Shown here one piece after another: positions 7,486-17,600 of a DNA stretch of 64,000 nt (within the stretch, counting starts at the first letter, position 1; each line of letters opens with the position of its first letter). The DNA is from CAYQXJ01 sp964421565. Its GTDB lineage: Bacteria > Planctomycetota > Brocadiia > SM23-32. Both the position numbers and the translations under genes were made by a program. The notes under the pieces were generated by a model, which saw only the letters and a program-made list of their open reading frames with translations, searched no databases and had not been told where the DNA came from. The DNA is taken from assembly GCA_964421565.1 (NCBI GenBank), contig CAYQXJ010000002.1:1-64000 (forward strand), written 5' to 3'.

Positions 7486-8841
7486 ATGTACACCCGTTAT
7501 TACGACCCGGTTATCTTCGAACACACGTTCGATGGCATCGACCTGGACCGACACATCGTGGCCACCTACTTCATGGAGGACGAACTGCCCGGCGAAGACT
7601 TCGTCGAGTACTTCAGCCTTATCCAGTCGATGGCCCTGGAGGGGTCGACCGGCACGTGGGAGAAGGTCGAGGAGGACACCGAAGACGTCCGCCGCATGCT
7701 CAGCGGCAAGATGGTCGGTTACTACGAGATCCCCACCGACCGCCCGAGCAAGCGCTCTGCGGTCGTGCAACTCGCCTTCCCCATTGAGGCGTGGAACGAC
7801 AACGTGCCGATGATGCTGCTGAGCGTTTCCGGCAACTGTTTTGCCTACAGCGACAGGCTGCGCCTGTTGGACCTGTTCATCCCGGACGGGGTGCTGCAGA
7901 ACTTCAAGGGGCCGAAATTCGGCGTGCCCGGAATACGGGAGAAGCTCGGGGTTCCCGAGCGCCCGCTGTCGCTCCACATCATCAAGCCCAAAATGGGCAT
8001 GACCCCGCAGCAGGTTGCCAACCAGTGCTACCAGACGGCGATCGGCGGCGCGGATATGATGAAGGACGACGAGATGACCAGCGACGTATACAACAGCACC
8101 TACGAGGACCGGCTGAAGGCGGTGCTGGACGCGCTGCATCGGGCGAAGGACAAGACGGGCAAGATGCCGATCTACTTCCTGAGCATCACCGACGAGCCGC
8201 GACGCATCTTCGAGAAGGCTGCCCATGCGGTCGAGCTCGGCGCGAACGGCCTGCTGGTCTGCTACAGCGCCGGGTTGCCGGCCATCCGGCAGCTTGCTGA
8301 GGATCCGCAGATCGACGTGCCGATCCTGGTCCATGGCTCGCACATGATCGCGGCTCAGCCGTGCATATCCTGGCCGGTGTTTGCGAAGCTCGCCCGCCTG
8401 TGCGGTGGGGACTTCATGCTGACGCCGACCTACTGGTCCAGTATCCCCATGGTGAGCCTTGAGGAAGGGGTCCGCACCGCCCACGTGAAGCTTGCGCCGC
8501 TCGGGCACATCAAGCCCATGTGGCCGATGCCGTGCGCTGGCGTCTACCCGGGCCTCGCTCCGATACTTGTCGGCGAATACGGCCCGGACATCACGATCCC
8601 GGCCGGCGGCGGCATGCTGGGCCACCCGGACGGTTACACTGCCGGAGCGCAGGCCTGGCAGCAGGCCATCGCGGCCGCGATGGCAGGGGAAGATATCGTG
8701 GAGTACGCGCGTCAGAGCGGCCATAAGCCGCTGCGAAGGGCCCTGGAGAAATGGGGCTACATCGAGCGGCCGAAGACGCCCTGGCTGCGCGTGGCCCCCA
8801 AGTTCCATCCGAAGCGTATGAGCTTCGGAGAGGACGAATAG
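7486..8841 (+). CDS. RuBisCO-like protein (Form IV)
   Basis: This 451-residue protein aligns by eye with the RuBisCO large subunit, with an N-terminal alpha/beta domain (about 1-140) and a TIM barrel. Conserved: K167/K169 in IIKPKMG (Form I K175/K177), the carbamate/metal set K193-D194-D195-E196 in MMKDDE (K201, D203, E204), H283 (H294) and the phosphate-binding GGG 374-376. Lost: loop-6 K334 (Ser), H327 (Leu), R295 (Gly) and S379 (Cys). It should therefore not fix CO2 but may catalyse an enolisation or decarboxylation on a metal-bound ketose derivative. Apionate-pathway RuBisCO-like enzymes are one precedent. ATG 7486 follows AAGGAG by 7 nt; GTG 7480 is less likely. Confidence 0.92.
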   Translation: MYTRYYDPVIFEHTFDGIDLDRHIVATYFMEDELPGEDFVEYFSLIQSMALEGSTGTWEKVEEDTEDVRRMLSGKMVGYYEIPTDRPSKRSAVVQLAFPIEAWNDNVPMMLLSVSGNCFAYSDRLRLLDLFIPDGVLQNFKGPKFGVPGIREKLGVPERPLSLHIIKPKMGMTPQQVANQCYQTAIGGADMMKDDEMTSDVYNSTYEDRLKAVLDALHRAKDKTGKMPIYFLSITDEPRRIFEKAAHAVELGANGLLVCYSAGLPAIRQLAEDPQIDVPILVHGSHMIAAQPCISWPVFAKLARLCGGDFMLTPTYWSSIPMVSLEEGVRTAHVKLAPLGHIKPMWPMPCAGVYPGLAPILVGEYGPDITIPAGGGMLGHPDGYTAGAQAWQQAIAAAMAGEDIVEYARQSGHKPLRRALEKWGYIERPKTPWLRVAPKFHPKRMSFGEDE

Positions 8842-8880
8842 GCCGGCGGCAGAACAGTTGAGTCAAGCGGAGGAACGAGG

Positions 8881-9858
8881 ATGCTGGCGGGACACAAGTT
8901 CGGCGCCTGCCTGCCGACGTTTGGCAGTTGCGCCGATCGCTACTGCCTGAGTGGATACGGCGGCGGTGGCGAGACGATGGAGGAGATGCTGGATCTGGCC
9001 GCCACCGTCGACGGACTGGACGGGTTGGAGCTGGTGGGTAACTGGCACGTCAACGATGAGAATATCCGCGACGTCGCGGCAATGTTCGCTGAACGGGCCC
9101 TCCAGATATGCATGATCGTGCCTGACCTCTGGACGCAGGCCAAATGGGGGAAGGGCAGCCTGGCGGCGCCCGACGCGGCAACGCGACGTGCAGCAGTTGA
9201 CGAAGTGAAGAAGGTGATGGACTGGGCCGCTGAGCTCGGCTGCCCGTACGTGGACGTGTGGCCCGGCCAGGACGGCTTCGACTACTCACTGCAGGCCGAC
9301 TTCACCGCTGCCTGGCAGTGGATGCGGCAGGGCCTTGCCGAGTGCGCGGAGCACAACGACGAAGTGCGCGTCCTGGTCGAGTACAAGCTCAAGGAACCCC
9401 GCACCCACTGCTTCATCAACAGCGCAGCGAAGGTGCTGTTGCTCACCCAGGATATGGACGAGGTCGGGGTGCTGCTCGACGTCGGCCACGCGCTGGCAGC
9501 CGGGGAGAACATGGCCGAAGCGGCGGCCCTTCTGGCGCAGCATGGCAAACTTGATTACATCCACTTGAACGACAACTACCGGGCGTGGGACGACGACATG
9601 ATGGTCGCCTCCGTTCATGTGGTCGAATACCTGGAGCTGGCCTACTGGCTCAAGCAACTCGGCTACGATGGGTGGCTTACGCTGGACATCTTCCCCTACC
9701 GTGAGGATGGCGTGGCCGCTGCTGTTGAATGCCGCGAGTGGATGAGCGGCCTGCTGCGTGCCGTCGACCGCGTCGGCATGGACGCGTTCGCCGCTGCCAT
9801 ACGCGATGCTGACGCGTGCCGGGCAAGCGCCCTTGTGCGCAGAGCTTTGAACCTGTAG
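8881..9858 (+). CDS. Xylose-isomerase-like TIM-barrel protein (sugar phosphate isomerase/epimerase or decarboxylase type)
   Basis: The 325-residue AP_endonuc_2/xylose isomerase-like TIM barrel has probable metal ligands Glu in VLVEYKLKEP, Asp and His in LLDVGHALA, and residues in YIHLNDNYR near the C-terminal strands. Members are sugar isomerases, epimerases or, in apionate catabolism, 3-oxo-isoapionate decarboxylase (OiaC). The gene lies 39 bp after the RuBisCO-like gene with GGAGG-like GGAGGAACGAGG directly before its ATG, so the pair is very likely cotranscribed and acts in one pathway. The exact reaction cannot be read from the sequence. Confidence 0.85.
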   Translation: MLAGHKFGACLPTFGSCADRYCLSGYGGGGETMEEMLDLAATVDGLDGLELVGNWHVNDENIRDVAAMFAERALQICMIVPDLWTQAKWGKGSLAAPDAATRRAAVDEVKKVMDWAAELGCPYVDVWPGQDGFDYSLQADFTAAWQWMRQGLAECAEHNDEVRVLVEYKLKEPRTHCFINSAAKVLLLTQDMDEVGVLLDVGHALAAGENMAEAAALLAQHGKLDYIHLNDNYRAWDDDMMVASVHVVEYLELAYWLKQLGYDGWLTLDIFPYREDGVAAAVECREWMSGLLRAVDRVGMDAFAAAIRDADACRASALVRRALNL

Positions 9859-9877
9859 ACGGTAGCGGAGGCGTAAT

Positions 9878-10996
9878 ATGGCAGTGCCCATACGCATGCC
9901 GGACCTTGGCACCACGGTCGACGAGGTGGAGCTGGTCGCCTGGCTCGTGCTCGAGGGTGAACCGGTAAAGCGCGGCCAGCCCGTCGCTGAGGTCGAGACG
10001 GACAAGGCCGCCTCCGAACTCGAGTCCGTCGCCGAAGGCACACTCCTCAAGCACGTGGTCGCCGAGGGTGAGTCCGTGCAAACCGGTGACGTCCTTGCCT
10101 ACGTCGGAGAGCCCGGCGAGGTCCTTCCCGAGCCCGAGCGGGAAAGAGATGCCTCTCCCGCTGCGAACGCGCAGAGGGGTGCCGGTTCCGCTATTGCCGA
10201 CAGGGCCGCTGTCGCCCCCATTGTGCGCAACCTGGCCCGGGAGCTCGGCGTGGACCCGGAGCAGTGCGCCGGCGGCGGAGTCGGCGGGGTAGTCACGCGC
10301 GAGGATGTGCGCCGTGCTGCCGAGCGCGTAACTCCGCGCGAATCTGCACAGCCGGAGCGCCTGTCGCGGCGGCAGGCGGCGGTGGCAAGGGCGGTGCAGC
10401 AGAGCATTCGCACCATACCGCACCTGCGGTTGCAGGCGAGCATTGATGTTTCGGCTCTCGAGCGCGTGAGGGCGGCGGCCGAGCCGAAGGTGAGCTACGA
10501 TGCTTTCTTCCTGAAAGCGATGGCCGAAGCACTGAAAGAAGTGCCCCTTGTTGCGGCGCGGCTCGACGGAGACTGCATTGTGCGGCCGGACGGCCTGCAT
10601 ATCGCAGTGGCTGTTGGGGTGGGGGATGACCTCTTCCTACCGGTTGTTCGCAACGTTGACCGGAAGCCACTGCACGGCGTACACCAGGAGATCGTCGGGT
10701 TGGCAGAGCGCGCTCGACGGGGGAAGCTGCGGGCCGAGGAGATGACCGGCGGTTGCATGGCACTCAGCAACCTGGGTATGTACCCGGTGGACACGTTTGA
10801 TGCCATCATCTTCCCCGAGCATTCCTGCATCCTAACCGTGGGGGCGGTTAAGCGGCGGGCTCTGGCAGTGGGCGATGCCCTGGCCGTGCGACCGACGGCG
10901 GTTGTCCGCCTTGCCGCCGACCACCGTCTGATCAACGGCCGTGTGGCCGCCCGTTTCCTGGCGAAGCTGCGTGAACTGATTGAGGAGTGGCGGTAA
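9878..10996 (+). CDS. 2-oxoacid (pyruvate/acetoin-type) dehydrogenase complex E2 acyltransferase
   Basis: The 372-residue E2 has one lipoyl domain (1-80; lipoyl K43 in VETDKAAS), an acidic/Ala linker, a peripheral-subunit-binding domain (about 105-145; VAPIVRNLARELGVDPEQCAGGG region) and a catalytic acyltransferase domain (about 160-372). The active-site motif normally DHRxxDG reads D348-H349-R-L-I-N-G, with the usual Asp replaced by Asn. E2 transfers the acyl group from lipoamide to CoA. It precedes E1alpha and E1beta; this E2-first order is unusual. No E3 gene is in the window, so E3 is probably shared. Confidence 0.9.
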   Translation: MAVPIRMPDLGTTVDEVELVAWLVLEGEPVKRGQPVAEVETDKAASELESVAEGTLLKHVVAEGESVQTGDVLAYVGEPGEVLPEPERERDASPAANAQRGAGSAIADRAAVAPIVRNLARELGVDPEQCAGGGVGGVVTREDVRRAAERVTPRESAQPERLSRRQAAVARAVQQSIRTIPHLRLQASIDVSALERVRAAAEPKVSYDAFFLKAMAEALKEVPLVAARLDGDCIVRPDGLHIAVAVGVGDDLFLPVVRNVDRKPLHGVHQEIVGLAERARRGKLRAEEMTGGCMALSNLGMYPVDTFDAIIFPEHSCILTVGAVKRRALAVGDALAVRPTAVVRLAADHRLINGRVAARFLAKLRELIEEWR

Positions 10997-11026
10997 CACT
11001 AACGCCGACCTGAGGCAAGGAGACCC

Positions 11027-11983
11027 ATGGATTACGACAATGACTTCCTGCTTTCGCTCTATCGGCAGATGCTGCTGATACGCCGCTTCGAGGAGAGAGT
11101 GAAATACCTCTTCCTCGAGGGGGTCATGCCCGGCACCATACACCAGTACAACGGCCAGGAAGCCATCGCCGTCGGTGTGTGCAGCGCCCTGCTCGACAGC
11201 GACATCATCACCAGCACCCACCGCCCCCACGGCCATGCCATCGCCCGCGGGCTGTCGGTTGAGTCGCTTATGCACGAGCTGTTCGGCAAGACGACCGGCT
11301 GCTGCCGGGGCAGGGGAGGGTCCATGCACGTCGGCGACCTGGAGAAGGGCATGGTGCCGGCGATCGCCATCGTCGGCGGAGGGGTGCCCATCGCGACGGG
11401 TCTGGGCCTGGGGTTTAAGATGAAGGGCGAGTCCCGCGTGGCCGTCTGTTTCATGGGCGACGGGGCCGTCAATGAAGGCGCGTTCCACGAGGGCCTGAAC
11501 ATGGCATCCATCTGGTCGCTGCCGGTGCTCTACGTCATCGAGAACAACAGGTACTCTGCATCGACGCCCATCGCGGATACGGTCAACGTGGAGAAGCTTT
11601 CCGATCGTGCCTGCGCGTACGGCATCCCGGGCACGACCATCGACGGCAACGACGTCATAGAAGTCTATCAGACGGCACGCGAGGCCGTCGAAAAAGCACG
11701 CGCCGGCGAAGGGCCAACCCTGATCGAGGCGCTGACGTATCGCATCACGGGGCATTCGCGCCGTGATCCCTGCAATTACCAGCCCGAAGAAGAGCGCGAG
11801 GCCGCACTGCAGAAGGAACCGATAGGCCGGTTCGCCGGTATTCTGCGAGAGCAGGGAGTGGGCGAAGACCGCCTGGCGGAGATAGATGCTGGAGTGCAGG
11901 CCGAAGTGGAGCAGGCGGTGGAGTCCGCCATGAAGGCGCCCGACCCTGAGCCTGAGGACGCCCTTGACGGGCTGTTCGTCTGA
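11027..11983 (+). CDS. 2-oxoacid dehydrogenase E1 component, alpha subunit (pyruvate/acetoin-type)
   Basis: This 318-residue thiamine-diphosphate enzyme subunit has the TPP motif G144-D-G...N173-N174 in MGDGAVNEGAFHEG...ENN. It also has the family's STHRPHGHAIARG (62-75) and GRGGSMHVGD (95-104), with a phosphorylation-loop-like region TGHSRRDP. It would decarboxylate or cleave a 2-oxo or alpha-dicarbonyl substrate and pass the acyl group to E2 lipoamide. The length matches acetoin dehydrogenase alpha subunits as well as short PDH E1alpha. ATG 11027 follows AAGGAGA. It lies 30 bp after E2 and 18 bp before E1beta. Confidence 0.93.
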   Translation: MDYDNDFLLSLYRQMLLIRRFEERVKYLFLEGVMPGTIHQYNGQEAIAVGVCSALLDSDIITSTHRPHGHAIARGLSVESLMHELFGKTTGCCRGRGGSMHVGDLEKGMVPAIAIVGGGVPIATGLGLGFKMKGESRVAVCFMGDGAVNEGAFHEGLNMASIWSLPVLYVIENNRYSASTPIADTVNVEKLSDRACAYGIPGTTIDGNDVIEVYQTAREAVEKARAGEGPTLIEALTYRITGHSRRDPCNYQPEEEREAALQKEPIGRFAGILREQGVGEDRLAEIDAGVQAEVEQAVESAMKAPDPEPEDALDGLFV

Positions 11984-12001
11984 ACCTGAGCGGAGGGAAA
12001 C

Positions 12002-13024
12002 ATGGAAAGACTGACCATCGCTGAAGCGCTCCGCCAGGGGCTGCGCGAGGAGATGGAACGCGACGAGCGCGTCTTCTGCATAGGCGAGGATATCGGCATA
12101 CCGGGCGGCTGGGGCGGGGCCTTTACCGTGACCCTCGGCCTCGAGAAGGATTTTCGTGACCGACTCGTCGACACCCCCATCTCGGAAGCAGCCTTCTTCG
12201 GCGTAGCCTTGGGGGCGGCGCTGACGGGCCTGCGCCCGGTAGCTGACGTGCAATACAGCGACTTCATCTTCTGCGCAATGGACCAGGTGGCAAACCAGAT
12301 CGCCAAGATGCGCTACATGGGCGGCTGCAAGTTCCCTGTGCCGATTACGATGCGGGCTCCGGTCGGTGCGACGGGCCGAGGAGCCCAGCACGCGCAGAAT
12401 CCGGAGAGCATCTTCCTGAGCATCCCGGGCATCAAGATCGCATGTCCCGCTACGGCCTACGACGCAAAGGGACTGCTGAAGGCAGCCATTCGCGACGATA
12501 ACCCGGTGCTCATCTTCGAGCACAAGCTGCTGTACGGCTCAAAGGGCGCGCGGAAGGAGACAGGCACGGTCGATGCATCCAGTGAGATCCCGGCTGACGA
12601 CTACACGGTGCCCCTCGGGGAAGGGATCGTTCGACGCGAGGGCACAGATGTCACCATCATCGCGAACCTGCTGATGATGCATCGGGCGCTTCAGGCTTGC
12701 GAACAGCTTGCGGACGAGGGCATCAGCGCAGAAGTCATCGACCCCCGCAGCCTGGTGCCCTTCGACTGGGAACTGGTCGAACACTCCGTGCAGAAAACGC
12801 GCAGGGCCGTGGTGGTGGAAGAGGGCCCGAAGCGCGGGGGCATAGGATCGGAGATCGCGGCGGAAATCACGGACCGTACCATCGACTACCTGCTGGCGCC
12901 GGTGGCGCGCGTGGCCGCGCCGAACATACCGGTGCCCTTCGCTCCGCCTATGGAAGACTTCTACCGACCGGACGCCGCTCGCATAGTCCAGGCTGTGCGC
13001 CGGCTGACGGACGGGGTTGGTTGA
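12002..13024 (+). CDS. 2-oxoacid dehydrogenase E1 component, beta subunit (pyruvate/acetoin-type)
   Basis: A 340-residue transketolase-like pyrimidine-binding domain plus C-terminal transketolase domain. Recognisable segments are RVFCIGEDIGIPGG near 20-34, VDTPISEAAFFGVALGAALTG near 56-76, ADVQYSDFIFCAMDQ near 81-95, GARGRGAQHAQ-type (VGATGRGAQHAQNPES) near 120, and the closing VAAPNIPVPFAPPMEDFY. It completes the E1 heterotetramer with the upstream alpha subunit. The start has GCGGAGGG 4 nt upstream. It is followed by the GH140-like gene after 36 bp, so the complex sits inside the glycan locus and is probably not the housekeeping pyruvate dehydrogenase. Confidence 0.93.
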   Translation: MERLTIAEALRQGLREEMERDERVFCIGEDIGIPGGWGGAFTVTLGLEKDFRDRLVDTPISEAAFFGVALGAALTGLRPVADVQYSDFIFCAMDQVANQIAKMRYMGGCKFPVPITMRAPVGATGRGAQHAQNPESIFLSIPGIKIACPATAYDAKGLLKAAIRDDNPVLIFEHKLLYGSKGARKETGTVDASSEIPADDYTVPLGEGIVRREGTDVTIIANLLMMHRALQACEQLADEGISAEVIDPRSLVPFDWELVEHSVQKTRRAVVVEEGPKRGGIGSEIAAEITDRTIDYLLAPVARVAAPNIPVPFAPPMEDFYRPDAARIVQAVRRLTDGVG

Positions 13025-13060
13025 GACGCAACAACGTCGGTTGCAGGCGGAGGATTAGCC

Positions 13061-14662
13061 ATGTCGGAGATGTGCGTGCAGACGAATCGCGTGATGGAAT
13101 GGTCGTTCACAGCGGCTCAGGCGTACGAAGATCCGTTCAACGACGTTGAGCTGGACGTAATGGTGACGGATCCGGAGGGACGGGAAAGGTGCGTGCCGGC
13201 CTTCTGGGTGGGCGACGGCACGTGGCGGGCGCGCTACTCATCCAGGCTGCCGGGGCTGCATCGCTGGCGGAGCGTCTGTTCGGACACGCAGGACTCCGGC
13301 CTGCACGGATGCGAAGGCATCATGGAGTTCAAGGAGTACCATGGCGAGAACCCCCTCTTTGCCCGCGGAGCGCTATGCGTTGCCGAGGGCGCGCGCCATC
13401 TGGAGCATGCCGACGGCACACCGTTCCTCTGGCTTGGGGATACCTGGTGGATGGGGCTGTGCCGGCGCCTGCGTTGGCCGGAGGAGTTCGAGGAACTGCT
13501 CGCCGACCGAGTCGCCAAGGGTTTCAGCGTGGTCCAGATCGTCGCGGGCCTCTATCCGGACATGCCCGCTTACGACGAGCGAGGGACCAACGAAGCCGGC
13601 TTCCCCTGGGAGCAGGACTGGGCGCGGATCAATCCCGCCTATTTCGACATGGCCGACCTGCGCGTGCGCCGCATCGTGGAGGCCGGCCTCGTGCCGTGCA
13701 TAGTCGGCTGCTGGGGTTACTATCTGAAATGGCTCGGCCTGGAGCGGATGAGGCGGCACTGGCGCTACCTCATCGCCCGCTGGAGCGCCTATCCCGTCGT
13801 GTGGTGCCTTGCCGGTGAGGCGACGATGCCCTTCTACCTTTCGGGGGAGAAGGATGCTGAGCGCACGTTCCTGCGCAACGGGTGGACTGAACTGGCTCGT
13901 TACGTGCACGAGACCGATCCGTTCCAAAGGCCCGTGACTATCCATCCCACGTCGTGTGGACGGGAACAGGTCAACGATCCATCCGTGCTCGACTTTGATA
14001 TGCTTCAGACCGGCCACGGCGACCGCCGAAGCCTGCCCAATACCGTGCGGCTGGTCACGCAGAGCCGGAACGCCGAACCAGTGATGCCCGTGATTAACGG
14101 CGAGGTCTGTTACGAGGGGATCGGCGGGTGTTGCCGCGAGGAGGTGCAGCGAATCATGTTCTGGGCCTGCATGCTGTCCGGCGCGGCGGGCTTCACCTAC
14201 GGGGCCAACGGCATCTGGCAGGTAAACCGCGAAGGCGAGCCCTACGGCCCGTCTCCGCACGGCATGAGCTGGGGCAGCACCACCTGGCGCCAGGCATACC
14301 GGCTGGCCGGCTCTCGTCAGCTTGGGTTGGCGAAGGCCTTGCTGGAGCGTTACCCCTGGTGGCGCTTCGAGCCCCATCCAGAATGGGTCGTGCCGCATTG
14401 GGACGAGGAAGACTTCCATAGGCCGTATGCGGCGGGCATCCCCGGCGAAGTGCGGGTGGCGTACCTGCCCTTCTTCCATCCCGGAGCCGTTATCACGGGT
14501 GTCGAGGAGAGCGCTGACTACAGGGCATTCTTCTTCGACCCCGTCAGCGGCGATGAACATGAGGCAGGTCCCGTGGTGCCCGATGCGGACGGCAACTGGC
14601 ACGTACCCCAACTGCCGATCTACCAGGACTGGATCGTTGTGCTTGACGATGGGGATGCATGA
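13061..14662 (+). CDS. GH140/apiosidase-like glycoside hydrolase (DUF5060 + DUF4038)
   Basis: The 533-residue protein has an N-terminal Ig-like DUF5060 domain (about 5-95; VMEWSFTAAQAYEDPFNDVEL), a DUF4038 (beta/alpha)8 barrel (about 105-440) and a C-terminal beta domain ending with VPQLPIYQDWIVVLDDG. Barrel motifs include FLWLGDTWWMGL, PVVWCLAGEATMPF (candidate catalytic Glu) and PVINGEVCYEG (second candidate Glu), then RIMFWACMLSGAAGFTYGANGIW. Characterised DUF4038 members include the GH140 apiosidase acting on rhamnogalacturonan II. No signal peptide is visible. Specificity for apiose is inference from family plus the RuBisCO-like neighbour. Confidence 0.82.
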   Translation: MSEMCVQTNRVMEWSFTAAQAYEDPFNDVELDVMVTDPEGRERCVPAFWVGDGTWRARYSSRLPGLHRWRSVCSDTQDSGLHGCEGIMEFKEYHGENPLFARGALCVAEGARHLEHADGTPFLWLGDTWWMGLCRRLRWPEEFEELLADRVAKGFSVVQIVAGLYPDMPAYDERGTNEAGFPWEQDWARINPAYFDMADLRVRRIVEAGLVPCIVGCWGYYLKWLGLERMRRHWRYLIARWSAYPVVWCLAGEATMPFYLSGEKDAERTFLRNGWTELARYVHETDPFQRPVTIHPTSCGREQVNDPSVLDFDMLQTGHGDRRSLPNTVRLVTQSRNAEPVMPVINGEVCYEGIGGCCREEVQRIMFWACMLSGAAGFTYGANGIWQVNREGEPYGPSPHGMSWGSTTWRQAYRLAGSRQLGLAKALLERYPWWRFEPHPEWVVPHWDEEDFHRPYAAGIPGEVRVAYLPFFHPGAVITGVEESADYRAFFFDPVSGDEHEAGPVVPDADGNWHVPQLPIYQDWIVVLDDGDA

Positions 14663-14693
14663 AGCCAAGATACATCTGAGTGAGGAGAAGAGC

Positions 14694-17600
14694 ATGTCTT
14701 CTAATGGGTGGGCAGGCGTCATTGCCCTGATCGGCGTGTTGACCGTGGCAGCGGGAGCGCAGGAATACTCCTGGCAGAAGCCTCACGCACGGGTCATCGA
14801 GACCGGTGCCCTGGAATGGGCGCCGGAGCCGTTCGACTACGCCGCCGTGGGCGAGGTCCGCTACATCGACTACGAGAACGGGGACGACAACGCCGCCGGC
14901 AGATCGAAGGACTCCCCCTGGAAGCACCACCCCTGGGACGCCGGCGCCACAGGGCGGGCGGCTGAGGGTACCGCTGAGACTTATGTTCTCAAGCAAGGCG
15001 TGACCTACCGCGGGACGCTGGAGGTGCCGAAGGGCGCCTCGGGATACCTGACTCGTGACCCTGCCTGGGGAGAGGGCGAGGCGCGCGTTTATGGCTCCGA
15101 GGCGGTGATCGGCGGCTGGGAGCGGGGGTCCCATCCCGACATGCCCGGCGATCAGACCGTCTGGCACGTAGAACTGGACTTTGCCCCGCGCCTTGTTGCC
15201 ATGGTGGACAGCGCCGGCGAGATCACCCGCCTGAAGCTGGCCCGCACGCCGAACTGGGAGGTCTCCGACCCCAACAACCGGCTCTCCGAGTGGTGGGCGT
15301 GGGACCAGCCGGAGTGGTGGCTCCAGTTCCAGGGCAAGAATCCCAACCTGATGGAGGTGGACGGTAAGAAGTACCACCTCGGCATCGATGCCGATCACAT
15401 GGACGAGGTCGGCCAGGAGGCCGTCGGCGGCTACGTGTGGACGGAGTTCGGCATCCCCACCGGCAACTATCCCTATCCGGCCAGGGTGCAGGCCTACGAT
15501 CCCGAGCGTCAGGGCATCGCCTTCGGCGGGCCGTGGTTCGAGGGGCCGGGGGCCATGATCTTCGCCGGCCACCGCTACTACCTGGAGGACCGGCCGCATT
15601 ACCTGGACGAGCCGGGGGAGTTTTGGTTCGACAAGAAGGACTCCGGCGGCACGCTCTACGTGCGCCTGCCGGGCGAAGTCGATCCCAATACGGTCACCAT
15701 CGAGGCCGCCAAACGCATCCGCGTCATCAACGGAACGGAGGTCGGCGACCTGCGCGTCAGCGGGCTGACCTTCCGGTTCACCAATGTGCTGTGGGAGCTG
15801 AGCGAGGTGCAGTTCGGCGACCCCGAGGTGCACGCCGGCGTGGTGCGCGTGCGCGGCGCGGCGGACAGCGTGGTGGTGGACCACTGTCGGTTCGAGCACG
15901 TCCATCTGCCCCTCCGCGTGGAGGTCGCCCCGGGCCGGACGGTGGGGCTGGTGGCGTTCAACGACAATGTCGCTTCGTGGGCCGATCACGGCGTCACGGA
16001 GATCTCGCAATCGCTCCGCAAAGCGGAACCCGGCCGTTTGTTGCGCGTAGATGTGTTCCGCAACAAGTTCGACCACGTAGCCTTCCGCGGCTCGCGGGGG
16101 CGCTGGGCTTCGGGAGTTCGGGTTAGCTGTCCCGAGGTAAGCGAGATTGCAGGGAACATAGCCCACCGCTGCGGCATGCAGGGCCTGGATGTCTATGGCG
16201 GTAAGCTCAACGGCCAGTCCCACGAGGCCCCCTTGAGCCGTATCCTGATCCACCACAATGAGGTGGTCGATTCCCTGCTGATGGCCAGCGACTGGGGCGG
16301 CATCGAGACGTGGCAGGGCGGCCCGGTCTACGTGTACAACAACGTCTCGGGCAACCCCGGCGGGCTGATGTACTGGCAGTACAAGCCGGAGGAGAAACAG
16401 GGCACGCCCCGGTTCGGGTTCCCTTTCTACACCGACGGGGCCTCCAAGAACTATCACTTCAACAACATCGCCTGGGGCCGCAATAACGAGCCGGGCAGCA
16501 TCTACGCCAACAATTCGGCGTTCCAGTCGCTGATTGGCTTCGCGAACATCAAATTCAACAACACCGTCTATCGCTTCGTCAACGGCATCCGCCGCCAGGG
16601 CACCGGCGGCTCGCGCATGCAGAAGTACCTGGGCAACGTCTTCCAGGACATCTCCGAGTATGTCTTTCTCCACCACCAGGGCAAGGGCGACCCGAACATC
16701 TCGCACTTCAACAACGTCGACAGCTACGACTTCCGCGCCATGGCCTACGCCGCAAACTACATGGACGAGCCAGGGCTGGGCATCGGCGTGATCAGCGAGC
16801 GGGGCTTCGTTCACGAAACCATCCGGTCGATGACGGAGCCGCTGTGGGAGCTCCACGCGGCCGCCGCCTCGGTCGGGGAAGTGGTGGCCCCCCCGCTGCG
16901 CGATCCGGCGAACGGCGACTTCCGGCCGGCCGAGGGCTCGGCGGCTGTGGACGCCGGCGTCACCGTCTTCGTGCCCTGGGCCCTTTACGGCACCGTGGGC
17001 GAGTGGAACTTTGTGCGCAACAACGATGATCCGTCCCTCGTCATCGACGAGCACTGGTACATGACCGAGGCCTACCTCGACCGCAGCACCTACCAGACTG
17101 CTCCGCGCTACCACCTGCAGGGAACGGGCATCGGCGCCGACGACTACGTGGCCGGGGCCCTGGAGGACTGGGCGCCCGGGGCACTGAGGCTCGACGGCCG
17201 GGACCAGTTCCTCTCCGTCAGCCACCAGACGTTGGTCGAGCCCTATACCATCCAGCTCAGCCCGAAGTCCAGGAACAAGCACGCCGACAAGGTGCGTACA
17301 CTGTCGAGTGAGCAGAAGCGCACTGTTGACATGCAGGAGAACAGCTTCATCGTCGAGGCTTACCTGCGGACCGCGGACTCGGACGGGCTCATAGCCGGCA
17401 AGATGGCCGGCACGGGCTACGCCCTCCGCGTGGCGGACGGAAGGTTGCAACTGACGCTGGCGGGGGACGGGGAGGCCATGACCGCGACCGGTGGGCAGAT
17501 CGCCGACGGACAGTGGCACCACGTGCTGGCGGAGGTCGACCGTCCCGCCCGCAAGGTGACGCTCTACGTCGACGGGAAGGCGGCCCGGCTCGAGACGCAG

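Noticed and set aside
7486..8841. Annotation as true RuBisCO for carbon fixation
   Set aside because: Loop-6 Lys, H327, R295 and S379 equivalents are replaced, and no phosphoribulokinase or small subunit is present.
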